64,000 bases of DNA from Massilia sp. BJB1822 (GCF_013369485.1 NZ_JABWEB010000019.1:22952-86951), one strand, 5' to 3'. Counted from the first letter of the stretch, positions 9,310-18,401 are shown. Notes: generated from the letters alone by a model not told the origin. Translations and numbers: made by a program.

Positions 9310-12204
9310 TTACTCGTAGTCGCTCATTGGCGCGCAGCCGCAGAACAGATTGCGGTCGCCATACACGTTGTCGGCGCGGCCGACCGGCGGCCAGTACTTC
9401 TGCTTGCGCAGCGAGGCCACTGGGTAGGCTGCAACTTCGCGGCTGTACTTGCGGTCCCAGTTGTCGGCGGTCAGCACTTCGGCCGTGTGCGGCGCGAATT
9501 TGAGCGGGTTGTCGGTCTTGTCGAACTCACCGCTTTCAACCTTGGCGATTTCGCCACGGATGGCGATCATGGCGTCGATGAAGCGGTCGATCTCGCCCTT
9601 GGCTTCGGATTCGGTCGGCTCGATCATCAGCGTGCCCGGTACCGGGAAGCTCATGGTCGGTGCGTGGAAGCCGAAGTCCATCAGGCGCTTGGCCACGTCT
9701 TCGTTGCTGATGCCGGTGGCATCGGTCAGCGGACGCAGGTCCAGGATGCACTCGTGCGCCACCAGGCCGTCGTGGCCGGTGTACAGCACAGGGTAGTGCG
9801 GCGCCAGGCGGCGGGCGATGTAGTTGGCGTTCAGGATCGCGGTTTCGGTGGCCGCGGTCAGGCCTTCGCCGCCCATCATGGCGATATACATCCAGGAGAT
9901 CGGCAGGATCGAAGCGGAGCCGAAAGCGGCGGCCGATACGGCGCCGATGCCGTTCTCATTACGCTGGTAGCCGGTGGAACGCTGGTTCGGCAGGAACTGC
10001 GCCAGGTGCGCGCCCACGCCGATCGGACCCACGCCTGGGCCGCCACCGCCGTGCGGGATGCAGAAGGTTTTGTGCAGGTTCAGGTGCGATACGTCGCCGC
10101 CGAAGCTGCCCGGCGCGGCCACGCCCACCAGTGCATTCATATTGGCACCGTCGATATACACCTGGCCGCCGTGCGAGTGCACGATGTCGCACAGTTCCTT
10201 GATGCCTTCTTCGAACACGCCGTGGGTCGATGGGTAGGTCACCATCACGCAGGCCAGGTTCTTGCTGTGCTGCTCGGCCTTGGCTTTCAGGTCGGCCAGG
10301 TCGACGTTGCCGTTCTCGTCGCAGGCCGTCACCACCACCTGCATGCCGACCATATTGGCCGATGCCGGGTTGGTGCCGTGCGCCGACGATGGGATCAGGC
10401 AGATATTGCGGTGGCCTTCGCCGCGCGACTGGTGGTATTTCTGGATCACCAGCAGACCGGCGTATTCGCCTTGCGAACCGGCGTTCGGCTGCAGCGAGAC
10501 AGCGGCGTAGCCGGTCACGGCGCACAGCATCTCTTCCAGCTGGGCGATCATTTCGCGGTAGCCCACGGTCTGCTCGTTTGGCGCGAACGGGTGGATGCTG
10601 GAGAACTCAGGCCAGGTGACGGGAATCATCTCGCTGGTGGCGTTCAGCTTCATGGTGCAGGAACCCAGCGGGATCATGGTGCGGTCCAGGGCCAGATCCT
10701 TGTCGGCCAGGCTGCGCAGGTAGCGCAGCATTTCCGACTCGCTGTGGTAGCGGTTGAAGACCGGGTGGCTCAGGTACTCGCTGGCGCGCGCCAGGCTGTC
10801 CGGGAAGGCTTGCTGCACGCCGGCGTCGACGGCGTCAAAGTCCGGCGCGGCAGGGGCGTTCGCCACGCCGGTCGAGAACACGCCCCACAGCGCGGACAGA
10901 TCGTCGCGGGTTGTGGTTTCGTCCAGCGACAGGCCGACGTGATGGGCGTCGATCTTGCGCAGATTGATGCCGGCGGCGACAGCGGCGGCGTGCAGCTGCT
11001 CGGCGCGGTCGGTTTTCACGGTCAGGGTGTCGAAGAAAGTCTCGTTGGCGATGCCGTAACCCAGGGTGCGCAGGTTGGCAGCCAGCACGCCGGTGTAGCG
11101 GTGCACGCGCTGGGCGATCTGTTTCAGGCCGGCAGGGCCGTGGTAGACGGCGTACATGGACGCGATCACGGCCAGCAGCACCTGTGCGGTACAGATGTTC
11201 GACGTCGCTTTTTCGCGGCGGATGTGCTGTTCGCGGGTTTGCAGGGCCAGGCGATAAGCCTTGTTGCCTTGCTGGTCGATGGTCACGCCGACCAGGCGGC
11301 CAGGCATGGAACGCTTGTATTCGTCGCGGGTGGCCAGATAGCCTGCGTGCGGGCCGCCGAAGCCGAGCGGCACGCCGAAGCGCTGGCTATTGCCGACCAC
11401 CACGTCCGCGCCCCATTCGCCTGGAGGCGTCAGCACGGTCAGGGCCAGCAGGTCGGCCGCTACCACCACCAGCGCGCCGGCGGCTTTCACCGCTTCCACG
11501 CCGGCGCGGTAGTCGCGCACTACGCCGTTGGCGCCTGGGTATTGCAGCAGCACGCCGAAAGCGTCCGTCACGCCAGCCAGTTCGGCCGGGTCGAAGGTTT
11601 TCACGGTGATGCCCAGCGGCTCGGCGCGGGTCTGCACCACTTCCAGGGTTTGCGGCAGAACGTCGTTGGCGACGTAGAAGGTGGTCGATTTCGATTTGCC
11701 CACGCGCTGCAGCAGCGTCATGGCTTCGGCGGCGGCGGTGCCTTCGTCCAGCATGGACGCGTTGGCGATGCCCATGCCGGTCAGGTCGGTCACGGCTTGC
11801 TGGAAGTTCAGGATGGCTTCCAGGCGGCCTTGCGAGATTTCAGGCTGGTACGGGGTGTAAGCGGTGTACCAGGCTGGATTTTCGAAGATATTGCGCAGGA
11901 TGACGCCGGGCGTATGGGTGTTGTAGTAACCCTGGCCGATCAGCGATTTCAGCACCTTGTTCTTGGCGGCCAGACCCTTCAGCGTGGCCAGTGCCTGCTG
12001 TTCCGGCTTCGGTTCGAAGAACTGGCCGAGGGGCAGGGCGCTCTTGTTGCGGATATGGGCAGGGACGATGGCGTCGATCAGGGCAGCGCGCGAGGCGTAG
12101 CCGAGGACGTCGAGCATCTGCTGCTGTTCGGCGCTGTCCGGGCCGATATGGCGGGCGATGAAGGCATCGCGTGCTTCAAGTTGGGTCAGGCTGGTGCGGG
12201 TCAT
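9310..12204 (-). CDS. gcvP: Glycine dehydrogenase (aminomethyl-transferring), P-protein
   Basis: 964 residues, matching the single-chain P-protein of proteobacteria. It decarboxylates glycine with PLP and passes the aminomethyl group to the lipoyl arm of GcvH, feeding one-carbon units to tetrahydrofolate. The N-terminal half has FIARHIGPD near the start, YNTHTPGVILRN and PNPAWY-type motifs. The C-terminal half has the PLP lysine in LNLHKTFCIPHGGGGPG (Lys712) and ends normally. It is the last gene of gcvT-gcvH-gcvP, 62 bases after gcvH, and is followed by a strong terminator. Confidence 0.98.
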   Translation of the reverse strand: MTRTSLTQLEARDAFIARHIGPDSAEQQQMLDVLGYASRAALIDAIVPAHIRNKSALPLGQFFEPKPEQQALATLKGLAAKNKVLKSLIGQGYYNTHTPGVILRNIFENPAWYTAYTPYQPEISQGRLEAILNFQQAVTDLTGMGIANASMLDEGTAAAEAMTLLQRVGKSKSTTFYVANDVLPQTLEVVQTRAEPLGITVKTFDPAELAGVTDAFGVLLQYPGANGVVRDYRAGVEAVKAAGALVVVAADLLALTVLTPPGEWGADVVVGNSQRFGVPLGFGGPHAGYLATRDEYKRSMPGRLVGVTIDQQGNKAYRLALQTREQHIRREKATSNICTAQVLLAVIASMYAVYHGPAGLKQIAQRVHRYTGVLAANLRTLGYGIANETFFDTLTVKTDRAEQLHAAAVAAGINLRKIDAHHVGLSLDETTTRDDLSALWGVFSTGVANAPAAPDFDAVDAGVQQAFPDSLARASEYLSHPVFNRYHSESEMLRYLRSLADKDLALDRTMIPLGSCTMKLNATSEMIPVTWPEFSSIHPFAPNEQTVGYREMIAQLEEMLCAVTGYAAVSLQPNAGSQGEYAGLLVIQKYHQSRGEGHRNICLIPSSAHGTNPASANMVGMQVVVTACDENGNVDLADLKAKAEQHSKNLACVMVTYPSTHGVFEEGIKELCDIVHSHGGQVYIDGANMNALVGVAAPGSFGGDVSHLNLHKTFCIPHGGGGPGVGPIGVGAHLAQFLPNQRSTGYQRNENGIGAVSAAAFGSASILPISWMYIAMMGGEGLTAATETAILNANYIARRLAPHYPVLYTGHDGLVAHECILDLRPLTDATGISNEDVAKRLMDFGFHAPTMSFPVPGTLMIEPTESEAKGEIDRFIDAMIAIRGEIAKVESGEFDKTDNPLKFAPHTAEVLTADNWDRKYSREVAAYPVASLRKQKYWPPVGRADNVYGDRNLFCGCAPMSDYE

Positions 12205-12230
12205 GGTTGAATCTCAGGCCAAATGGAAAA

Positions 12231-12252
12231 AGGGCCAGCACATGCTGGCCCT
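12231..12252 (-). terminator. Intercistronic hairpin between gcvH and gcvP
   Basis: AGGGCCAGCA and TGCTGGCCCT form a perfect ten-base stem around a two-base centre. On the minus strand the stem is followed by TTTTT, so it resembles a weak terminator or stabilising hairpin that could set the GcvP to GcvTH ratio. Confidence 0.55.
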
Positions 12253-12266
12253 GAATGGGTGCTAAA

Positions 12267-12647
12267 TCAGGCTGCGGTGGTCTTGCCGTAGGCGGCGGCG
12301 TCCAGCAGGCCGTCGAGCGCGGAAGCGTCGCTCGGCTTCAGCTTGAACAGCCAGGCGCCGTAGGCGTCGCTGTTGATCGATTCCGGCGCGCCGGCCACGT
12401 CGTCGTTGACGGCAACGACTTCGCCCGACAGCGGAGCGTAGATGTCGCTGGCCGCTTTCACCGATTCCACCACGGCGGCGTCGTCGCCGGCGGTGTAGGT
12501 GGTGCCCACTTTAGGCAGTTCGACGAACACGATGTCGCCCAGCGCGTCCTGCGCGAATTCGGTAATGCCTACCGTGACGGTGCCGTCGGCTTCCAGACGT
12601 ACCCACTCATGGGATTCGGTGTACTTCAGTTCTGCTGGGATGTTCAT
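12267..12647 (-). CDS. gcvH: Glycine cleavage system H protein
   Basis: 126 residues from the ATG at 12647, giving MNIPAELKYTESHEWVRL, the usual H-protein start. It is a soluble lipoyl carrier that shuttles the aminomethyl group between GcvP and GcvT. The lipoylation site is Lys64 in VESVKAASDIY, and the biotinyl/lipoyl fold is complete through DAYGAWLFKLKPSD. It lies 34 bases downstream of gcvT in the same minus-strand operon. A longer frame from 12764 would overlap gcvT and is rejected. Confidence 0.98.
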   Translation of the reverse strand: MNIPAELKYTESHEWVRLEADGTVTVGITEFAQDALGDIVFVELPKVGTTYTAGDDAAVVESVKAASDIYAPLSGEVVAVNDDVAGAPESINSDAYGAWLFKLKPSDASALDGLLDAAAYGKTTAA

Positions 12648-12681
12648 TTGTGGCTCCAGTGGGGTTGTGTTGTATTCGGGG

Positions 12682-13800
12682 TCAGGCGGCGAGGATTTTA
12701 CCGTTGCGCACGAAAGGCAGCTTGACCACGGTGGCGGCCAGCTTCTTGTCGCGGATTTCCACATGCACGGTGTCGCCCACGTTCACGCCGTTCGGCACGC
12801 GCGCCAGCGCAATCGCCTGCTGCATGGTCGGGCTGAAGGTGCCGCTGGTGATTTCGCCGGTCTCGCCGGAAGCGGCGATGACTTTCTGGTGGGCGCGCAG
12901 CACGCCGCCTTTTTCGCGCAGGATCAGGCCCACGAACTGGGCGTTCTGGCCTTTGGCCTGCAGGGCGGCCTTGCCGACGAAATCGCGCTCGCTGACCAGA
13001 TCAATGGTCCATGCCAGGCCGGCGTCCAGCGGGTTCACGGATTCGTCCATGTCCTGGCCGTACAGATTCATGCCGGCTTCCAGGCGCAGGGTGTCGCGCG
13101 CGCCCAGACCGGCCGGCTTCACGCCGGCCGCTTGCAGGGCGTTCCACAGCGCTGCCGCTTGATCGGCGGGCACGCCGATCTCAAAACCGTCTTCGCCGGT
13201 GTAGCCGGTGCGGGCTACCATCGCTTCGCCGAAGGGGGTGTCTTGTACCAGAGCCACGTTAAATGGCTTCATTTCGGCCGTGGCTTGCTGCGCCTGCGGG
13301 ATCACTTGCCACACTTTGGCGCGGGCGTTCGGACCCTGCACGGCGATCAGGGCCATGGCATTGGCGCCGTCGCGGCGCTGGGTGATGGTCAGACCGGCAT
13401 TGGTCGCCTCGTTGCGGGCCTGCATCCAGGCCACGTCTTTTTCGGCGGTGCCGGCGTTGACCACCAGGCGGAACCAGTCTTCAGTGAGGAAGTAGACGAT
13501 CAGGTCGTCGATCACGCCGCCTTCCGGATTCAGCATGCAGGAGTACAGGGCTTTGCCGCTCACCTGCAGCTTGTCGACGTTATTGGCCAGCAGGCCGCGC
13601 AGGAAGCCGCGCACGTCCGGACCTTTGATATCGACCACGCACATATGCGCCACGTCGAACATGCCCGCATCGCTGCGCACGGCATGGTGTTCTTCGATCT
13701 GCGAACCGTAGTTCACGGGCATGTCCCAGCCGCCGAAATCGACCATGCGCGCGCCCAGGGCGCGGTGTACGTTATTGAGTGGGGTTGCTTTGAGCGTCAT
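12682..13800 (-). CDS. gcvT: Glycine cleavage system T protein (aminomethyltransferase)
   Basis: 372 residues, full length. It releases ammonia from the lipoyl-bound aminomethyl group and forms 5,10-methylene-tetrahydrofolate. Motifs seen are MVDFGGWDMPVNYGS near 19-33, SDAGMFDVAHM near 43-53, and RTGYTGEDGFE near 200, followed by the C-terminal barrel-like domain. It is the first gene of the operon, with the glycine riboswitch directly upstream (13881-14070) and about 80 bases of leader between the aptamers and the ATG. Confidence 0.98.
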   Translation of the reverse strand: MTLKATPLNNVHRALGARMVDFGGWDMPVNYGSQIEEHHAVRSDAGMFDVAHMCVVDIKGPDVRGFLRGLLANNVDKLQVSGKALYSCMLNPEGGVIDDLIVYFLTEDWFRLVVNAGTAEKDVAWMQARNEATNAGLTITQRRDGANAMALIAVQGPNARAKVWQVIPQAQQATAEMKPFNVALVQDTPFGEAMVARTGYTGEDGFEIGVPADQAAALWNALQAAGVKPAGLGARDTLRLEAGMNLYGQDMDESVNPLDAGLAWTIDLVSERDFVGKAALQAKGQNAQFVGLILREKGGVLRAHQKVIAASGETGEITSGTFSPTMQQAIALARVPNGVNVGDTVHVEIRDKKLAATVVKLPFVRNGKILAA

Positions 13801-13880
13801 GAATACCTCGGACCTATCGTTAAAGGGTTAACAGAGCACGCACGGAGAAGCTAAAGCAGCCTTTTCCACACTGATCGTCT

Positions 13881-14070
13881 ACCCCTCTGTCCTCGGTACC
13901 TGAGAGATAACGGGATTTTGCATCCCGCACGCCCCTTCGGTGGGCCATATGGCCGCTCTCCAGAGTTGGTCCCGCTGGCGTCATGCGCCGCGCGACCCTT
14001 GACCGGTCCTTTTGCCTGAGAGTTTTTGGGTGGTGCCCCTTCGGCGGCAAAGCGAATTTGCCCTCTCCCG
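13881..14070 (-). ncRNA. Tandem glycine riboswitch upstream of gcvT
   Basis: On the minus strand, aptamer 1 (about 14070-14003) begins GGGAGAGGGC, contains GCCGAAGGGGCA, and closes with CTCTCAGGCAAAAGGACCGG. Aptamer 2 (about 13965-13881) begins TGGAGAGCGG, contains ACCGAAGGGGCGTG, and closes with ATCTCTCAGGTACCGAGGAC. These are the conserved elements of the gcvT-type riboswitch, in the usual two-aptamer form. I see no clear terminator between aptamer 2 and the ATG, so control may act at translation or through an alternative structure. Glycine binding is expected to turn the operon on. Confidence 0.96.
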
Positions 14071-14083
14071 ATCAAGACTCGGA

Positions 14084-14112
14084 AATATATGTCAGAAGGT
14101 AGGGCGTGTCAA
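14084..14112 (-). promoter_or_regulatory. Sigma70 promoter of the gcv operon
   Basis: On the minus strand, TTGACA (14112-14107) and TATATT (14089-14084) are separated by 17 bases. The predicted start is about seven bases further on, a few bases before riboswitch aptamer 1. Another TTGACA lies slightly upstream, but its spacing to the -10 is wrong. Confidence 0.85.
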
Positions 14113-14195
14113 TCTGACAGTTGTGTCAAAGCGCGTGCGCGCCCCCTGGCGCGGGCTTTGCTAGAATGGTTTATGTATTCCAAATGGGGACGGCC

Positions 14196-14756
14196 ATGAG
14201 TGAAGACAAAGCAAAGCTGGACGGGCAAGCCTGGTTCACCTTGTCGGGCGATGTGAACAGCGATATGGTGCATCGCGTGTTCGAGGCGGCGGCGGAAATG
14301 AACGAGGACGGCCTCGATGTGGCGCATATCCTGCTGCAGTCGAATGGCGGCTACGTCAGCGATGGTCTGTGCCTCTACAACTACCTGCGCAATCTGCCGT
14401 TCAAGGTCGTCATGTACAACGGCGGGGCGGTGGCCTCGATCGCCGTCATTCTCTTCCTGGCGGGCGCGGAGCGCTATGCCAGCGCTACGGCCCGTTTCAT
14501 GGTGCATAAATCCCACGCCAGCGCACCTTCGGGCGCGCGGCCCGATGCCTTGAGCGTCATCGTCGAGGGCTTGCGCGCCGACGACGAGCGTACCGAATCC
14601 ATCCTGCGCGACCGCATCAAGCTCAGTGAAAAGCACTGGGAGACGCACAACTACACCGACCTGCACCTGACGGCACAGGATGCCCATTCGGTAAGCCTGG
14701 TGCATGAGATCCGCGACTTCCGCCCGCCCAAGGGCAAGCGCCTGCGCAATATCTGA
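14196..14756 (+). CDS. ClpP-like serine protease homologue
   Basis: 186 residues from the ATG at 14196; in-frame ATGs at 14184 and 14166 are alternatives and no start has a strong Shine-Dalgarno sequence. The fold is ClpP/crotonase-like. GGAVASIAVILFLAGAERYA carries the nucleophile-like Ser81, FMVHKSHA carries His104/His107 in place of the ClpP MIHQP histidine, and the C-terminal TDLHLTAQDAHSVSLVHEI matches the ClpP tail with its acidic residue. It lacks the long N-terminal loop of true ClpP and has no Clp ATPase nearby. It is probably a stand-alone ClpP-family peptidase of the kind called ATP-dependent Clp protease proteolytic subunit in related genomes. The substrate is unknown. Confidence 0.8.
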   Translation: MSEDKAKLDGQAWFTLSGDVNSDMVHRVFEAAAEMNEDGLDVAHILLQSNGGYVSDGLCLYNYLRNLPFKVVMYNGGAVASIAVILFLAGAERYASATARFMVHKSHASAPSGARPDALSVIVEGLRADDERTESILRDRIKLSEKHWETHNYTDLHLTAQDAHSVSLVHEIRDFRPPKGKRLRNI

Positions 14757-14767
14757 AGGGGAGGGAA

Positions 14768-14790
14768 GGCGGCATCCGGCGGATGCCGCC
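14768..14790. terminator. Hairpin between convergent genes
   Basis: GGCGGCATCC and GGATGCCGCC form a ten-base stem with a three-base loop, 11 bases after the ClpP-like stop and just beyond the end of the convergent small gene. There is no T-run, so termination is likely but not certain. Confidence 0.55.
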
Positions 14791-14803
14791 GTGCTGGCAT
14801 CAA

Positions 14804-14998
14804 TCAGCGGTTGCGCTGGCTGGTTTTGTTGGCATTGCCGGTGCTGCCCGACTGCTTATTGCCTTCGCTCTTGCGGCTGGCGCGTTCGTCGGCCAGATCG
14901 CGGCTGACCGTGCGCGAAGCCTGGTCGGCCGACTGCCGGCTGGCGCCTTTTTCCGGTTTTTCGGAGCCCTTCGATGAGTCTTTGCGGTTCGAGTTCAT
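14804..14998 (-). CDS. Small highly charged hypothetical protein
   Basis: 64 residues, almost entirely K, R, S, E, D, N, Q and G, so probably disordered or stress-related. The ATG at 14998 is preceded by GAGAGGAAAT at good spacing, which favours this strand over the hydrophobic frame antisense to it (14811-15026). No domain is recognised. It stands alone, with the hairpin at 14768-14790 as a likely terminator. Such small hydrophilic proteins are common in Oxalobacteraceae, but the function is not known to me. Confidence 0.55.
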   Translation of the reverse strand: MNSNRKDSSKGSEKPEKGASRQSADQASRTVSRDLADERASRKSEGNKQSGSTGNANKTSQRNR

Positions 14999-15047
14999 CT
15001 TGATTTCCTCTCGTATGAAAGTTTAAACAATCACTCGCCGAAGACGC

Positions 15048-15073
15048 ATCGGTGAAGGCATGCCTTCGCCGAT
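15048..15073. repeat. 26-base near-perfect palindrome upstream of the small charged gene
   Basis: ATCGGTGAAGGCAT is followed directly by ATGCCTTCGCCGAT, which is its reverse complement except at one position. It lies 50 bases upstream of the minus-strand ATG at 14998, so it may be an operator or a cruciform repeat. The rest of the 15000-15284 gap shows nothing else clear apart from AT-rich sequence before the next gene. Confidence 0.5.
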
Positions 15074-15284
15074 ACCTTTCCGGTGGCGCAATGATGCGAT
15101 TTCAGCCACGCTTGCGGTATCGGAGTTTGCCGGGAACGCTTGTAGGATAAGGCCTCCGGCCTCAAGACGTAACTACATGATAGTCCGCAAAAAAACAGAG
15201 GCAAAAGGATGATTTGTTTCTTTTTGCCTATTGCCATGCGGCAATAATCTGCCAGAATACAAGCAAGTTCACCGAAGGCCCATC

Positions 15285-17780
15285 ATGAATTCCAATCCAA
15301 CAACATCCACGGCGCCGAAACAGACGGTCTCGCCGCGGCATGCGCTGTTGGAGAGCCTGATCGAGATCGCCCAGCGCCACGTCGCCAGCCAGTTCACTGG
15401 TTTTACTACCGGCCTGGCCGGCATCCTGGTCGACGGCAACGATATGAGCGCCGATTTGCGCGAAGTGCAGATGCGTCTGCGCGCAGGCAATCTGTTGCGT
15501 AACAGCCACTATGCGCTGCTGAATCTGGTGGCCAAGCGCCTGGAACGCGCCGTGCGCCAGGAGCTGGCCCAACTGGCTCCCGGCAAGAAAGCCGCGCCGC
15601 GTGCCGCCGACCAGCCGTTGTCCCTGGTGCCTTACGAAGAGATGGACAGCAAGGTCGCGCTGGGTAGCGTCAGCAAGCCCTTCGAAACGCGCTATGCCGA
15701 CGCGCTGGCCACGCTCAATGTGCGCCTGGCCTTCCTGCTCGACCGCGACATTCTGCGCGTGAACCAGAATCCCTTCCGTCCCGACGTCTTCCTCGCCGCC
15801 GTGCTGGATGCCTGGAGCGAGTTCAATACCGATGAAGAAGCAGCCAATCTGCTGCCCACGCTGCTCAAGCCGGACAGCTTTATCGATCTGGGGCCGATGC
15901 TGGAAGAGCTGAACCTGGCCCTGGAACGCAAGGGCGTGCTGCCCGGCTCCGTGGAAAAGTACAAGGCGCGCAAGGCCGATAGCCACGATGCTTCCGCCGC
16001 GCCGGCGCGCCAGCGCAAGCAGCAAGCCGCGCTGGCCGAGCAGCTGCGCCAGTTCTTCTCGGTGCAGGACGCGCCGCCGCCCGCCGCGCAAGGTCCGGCC
16101 CTGATGGAGCAGATCGGCGATTTCGATCTGGCCCTGCCGCATCTGGCGGGCGGCGGCCAGCCAGCCAGCGTTTCGGTGCCGATCGGCGTGGCCGCCGCAG
16201 GGTTTGCGCTGAGCGGCCTGGCCGGCGGTGCCGCCGCAGGTCCGCTTGCCACGCCGCAGCACACAACTCTGGCCGTCGGCATTGCGCAAGCGCCTTGGCT
16301 GCAAGGTGCTGCGCAGGGCTTCCTCGGCAATGTGACGAATGAAGCGGCCCAGCATGCGTCCATATTAGGTGCGAAGCAGCCCTTGCTCAGCTACCTGGCC
16401 CAATTACAGCAAAGTACGGCCCTGCAGGCTGCGACGGCAGGCAATTCGGCGCCGCAAGCGGTGCTGGGCCAGACAGCGTTCGCGCAAGGCGCCGCCATGC
16501 CATCCCCGGCGGACGCCTTTGCCGCTGGCGCTCCTCTGCCGCCGAATGTCTTCGTGCTGCCCTCGGTCAAACAGGCCGCCCCGCAAGGCAGCCTGTCGCG
16601 CGCCGACGAAAGCACCATCGACCTTTTGTCGGCCGTGTTCGAAACCGTATTCCGCGACCAGAGCATCTCGCCCGAGATCCGCAACCTGATCCGCTTCCTG
16701 CAAATCCCTGTGCTGAAAGCGGCCTTGCTGGACAAGGACTTCTTCTTCCAGGAAGAGCACCCGGCGCGGCGCATGATCGACCTCCTGTCGCGCATGGGCT
16801 GGGAGCAGCACAAAAATCCCGACGACCCGCTATACCAGGCCATGCAGCGCAGCGTGGACCGCGTGGGGCGCGACTACGAGCATGAGCTGAGCGTCTTCAC
16901 CGAAGCCGTGGACGAGCTGGAAGCCTCGATCAAGGCCGAAGAAACGGCCGCCGCCGCCGCGATCGCCGAACCGATTGCCGCCGCGCTGAAACAGGAAAAG
17001 ATGGCGGCCGCAGCCCGTTCCGCCAAGGATGCCGTCGCGCTGCGCATCGGCACCGGCGAAGTGATCGCCGTGCTGGAAGCCTTCCTCGAAAACAAATGGA
17101 CCTCGGTGCTGACGATCGCCTACAGCGTTGAAGACGAAAAGCCGGGCGCCGTCAACAACGCCACCCAGACCATGGATGATCTGATCTGGAGCGTCAAGCC
17201 CAAGATCAGCGCCGACGAGCGCAAAAAGCTGATCGCTCGCCTGCCGTCGCTGCTGTCGGCCCTGAACAAATGGCTCGACGTCATCAAATGGCAAGACGCC
17301 GACCGCCTGCAATTCTTTGCCGAGCTGGCAGAATGCCACGCCTCCATCGTGCGCGCCCCGCTGGAAATCTCGCCCGAACGCCAGCTTGAAATCTCGATGG
17401 AAGTGGCGCAGAAAGCCGCCGAGCGGCGCCTGCAGCTGCAAGCCAAAGCCGAACAGGAAGCCGCCGCCGCGCCCCCGGCCGACGACGACGCCAGCATCGA
17501 AGTAGACAGCCTCACGCGCGGCATGTGGCTCGAATTCGAGCAGGAGGAGGGCGAAGCGCGCAAAGTCAAACTCGCCTGGATCAGCCCCCTGCGCACGCTC
17601 TACATCTTCTCCACCAGCAGCCGGCAGGAAGCGTTTTCCCTATCCGGCGAAGCCCTGGCCCAGCGCTTCCGCGACGACAAGGTAAGGCTGATCCGCAGCG
17701 AAGGCGTCGTCGGCCAAGCCCTCTCCCGCGCCATGGGCATCAGCGCCGTCAACGACGCCGCCACCGCCACCGCCGCCTAA
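15285..17780 (+). CDS. DUF1631 family protein with PilZ-like C-terminus
   Basis: 831 residues from the ATG at 15285. The N-terminal part (LLESLIEIAQRHVASQF, then ANLLRNSHYALLNLVAKRLERAV) matches DUF1631, a large betaproteobacterial/gammaproteobacterial family sometimes misnamed thymidine phosphorylase. The centre (about 270-440) is Ala/Gly/Pro-rich and low in complexity. The C-terminal part is helical, and the last 110 residues (WLEFEQEEGEARKVKLAWISP, then LSGEALAQRF) resemble a PilZ-like barrel, which would suggest second-messenger sensing. No clear RxxxR plus DxSxxG pair was found, so c-di-GMP binding is doubtful. Single gene, convergent with the phosphatase at 17803. Role unknown. Confidence 0.88.
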   Translation: MNSNPTTSTAPKQTVSPRHALLESLIEIAQRHVASQFTGFTTGLAGILVDGNDMSADLREVQMRLRAGNLLRNSHYALLNLVAKRLERAVRQELAQLAPGKKAAPRAADQPLSLVPYEEMDSKVALGSVSKPFETRYADALATLNVRLAFLLDRDILRVNQNPFRPDVFLAAVLDAWSEFNTDEEAANLLPTLLKPDSFIDLGPMLEELNLALERKGVLPGSVEKYKARKADSHDASAAPARQRKQQAALAEQLRQFFSVQDAPPPAAQGPALMEQIGDFDLALPHLAGGGQPASVSVPIGVAAAGFALSGLAGGAAAGPLATPQHTTLAVGIAQAPWLQGAAQGFLGNVTNEAAQHASILGAKQPLLSYLAQLQQSTALQAATAGNSAPQAVLGQTAFAQGAAMPSPADAFAAGAPLPPNVFVLPSVKQAAPQGSLSRADESTIDLLSAVFETVFRDQSISPEIRNLIRFLQIPVLKAALLDKDFFFQEEHPARRMIDLLSRMGWEQHKNPDDPLYQAMQRSVDRVGRDYEHELSVFTEAVDELEASIKAEETAAAAAIAEPIAAALKQEKMAAAARSAKDAVALRIGTGEVIAVLEAFLENKWTSVLTIAYSVEDEKPGAVNNATQTMDDLIWSVKPKISADERKKLIARLPSLLSALNKWLDVIKWQDADRLQFFAELAECHASIVRAPLEISPERQLEISMEVAQKAAERRLQLQAKAEQEAAAAPPADDDASIEVDSLTRGMWLEFEQEEGEARKVKLAWISPLRTLYIFSTSSRQEAFSLSGEALAQRFRDDKVRLIRSEGVVGQALSRAMGISAVNDAATATAA

Positions 17781-17802
17781 ACCCGCCCCGTTTGCGCCAA
17801 AT

Positions 17803-18282
17803 TCAGGTGGCGGGGCGTTCGCGCAGGTCGTGGATGAGGCCGTCGGCGGCGTCTTCGATGTAGTCGAGTACCTGGTCGAAGCCTTGCACGCCGCCGTAGT
17901 AGGGATCGGGGACTTCCAGTACGCGGTGACGGCGGGCGTATTGCATGAAGAGGCCAAGCTTGTGGCGCAGCTGGGGCGGGCAGGCGCGTTGCAGCAGCTC
18001 CAGATTGTCGCGGTCCATCGCCAGCAGCAGGTCGAATCGTTCGAAGTCGTCGGCGCTGACCTGGCGGGCGCGTTGCTGCGTCAGATCGTAGCCGCGCTGG
18101 GCGGCGTGGCGCGAAGAGCGGGTGTCGGGGGCTTCGCCGATGTGATAGGCGTGGGTGCCGGCGGAGTCGATGTGCAGCTCCAGGCCGGCCGCGGCGGCGC
18201 GTTGGCGCAGCACGCCTTCGGCCGTGGGCGAGCGGCAGATATTGCCCATGCAGACAAAGAGAATCGAGGGTGTGGGTTTCAT
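17803..18282 (-). CDS. Low-molecular-weight protein-tyrosine phosphatase
   Basis: 159 residues, the family length. The P-loop VCMGNICRSPTAEG carries the nucleophile Cys11 and Arg17, and the general acid lies in the C-terminal VPDPYYGG. It is cytoplasmic and hydrolyses phosphotyrosine. In betaproteobacteria such enzymes occur both as Wzb-type regulators of exopolysaccharide kinases and as stand-alone housekeeping enzymes; with no kinase or polysaccharide genes nearby, this looks like the latter. It is divergent from the serine hydrolase gene. Confidence 0.95.
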   Translation of the reverse strand: MKPTPSILFVCMGNICRSPTAEGVLRQRAAAAGLELHIDSAGTHAYHIGEAPDTRSSRHAAQRGYDLTQQRARQVSADDFERFDLLLAMDRDNLELLQRACPPQLRHKLGLFMQYARRHRVLEVPDPYYGGVQGFDQVLDYIEDAADGLIHDLRERPAT

Positions 18283-18312
18283 AGGGTTTCCGCTTAAGCC
18301 GTCAATATTGCA

Positions 18313-18330
18313 GATAATGTTATTGTTATC
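18313..18330. promoter_or_regulatory. AT-rich palindrome in divergent promoter region
   Basis: GATAA-N8-TTATC lies between the phosphatase start (18282) and the serine hydrolase. It resembles a Fur-type box but is one base shorter between the arms than the classical 19-mer, so assignment to Fur is weak. Confidence 0.25.
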
Positions 18331-18401
18331 AATGCTGTAATATGCAATTATTGCAGAACGGCAATTTTCACTTCGCTATTCTCATTTCCTGGATGCTTAC
18401 G

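Noticed and set aside
9271..12210. 979-codon open frame antisense to gcvP
   Set aside because: Shadow of gcvP, with no Shine-Dalgarno sequence and H/G/V/Q-biased composition.
14811..15026. Hydrophobic plus-strand frame opposite the small charged protein
   Set aside because: No Shine-Dalgarno sequence, whereas the minus-strand gene has GAGAGGAAAT before its ATG.
18313..18330. Classical Fur box before the serine hydrolase
   Set aside because: The inner spacing is one base short of the 19-base consensus and no iron genes are adjacent; kept only as an unassigned palindrome.
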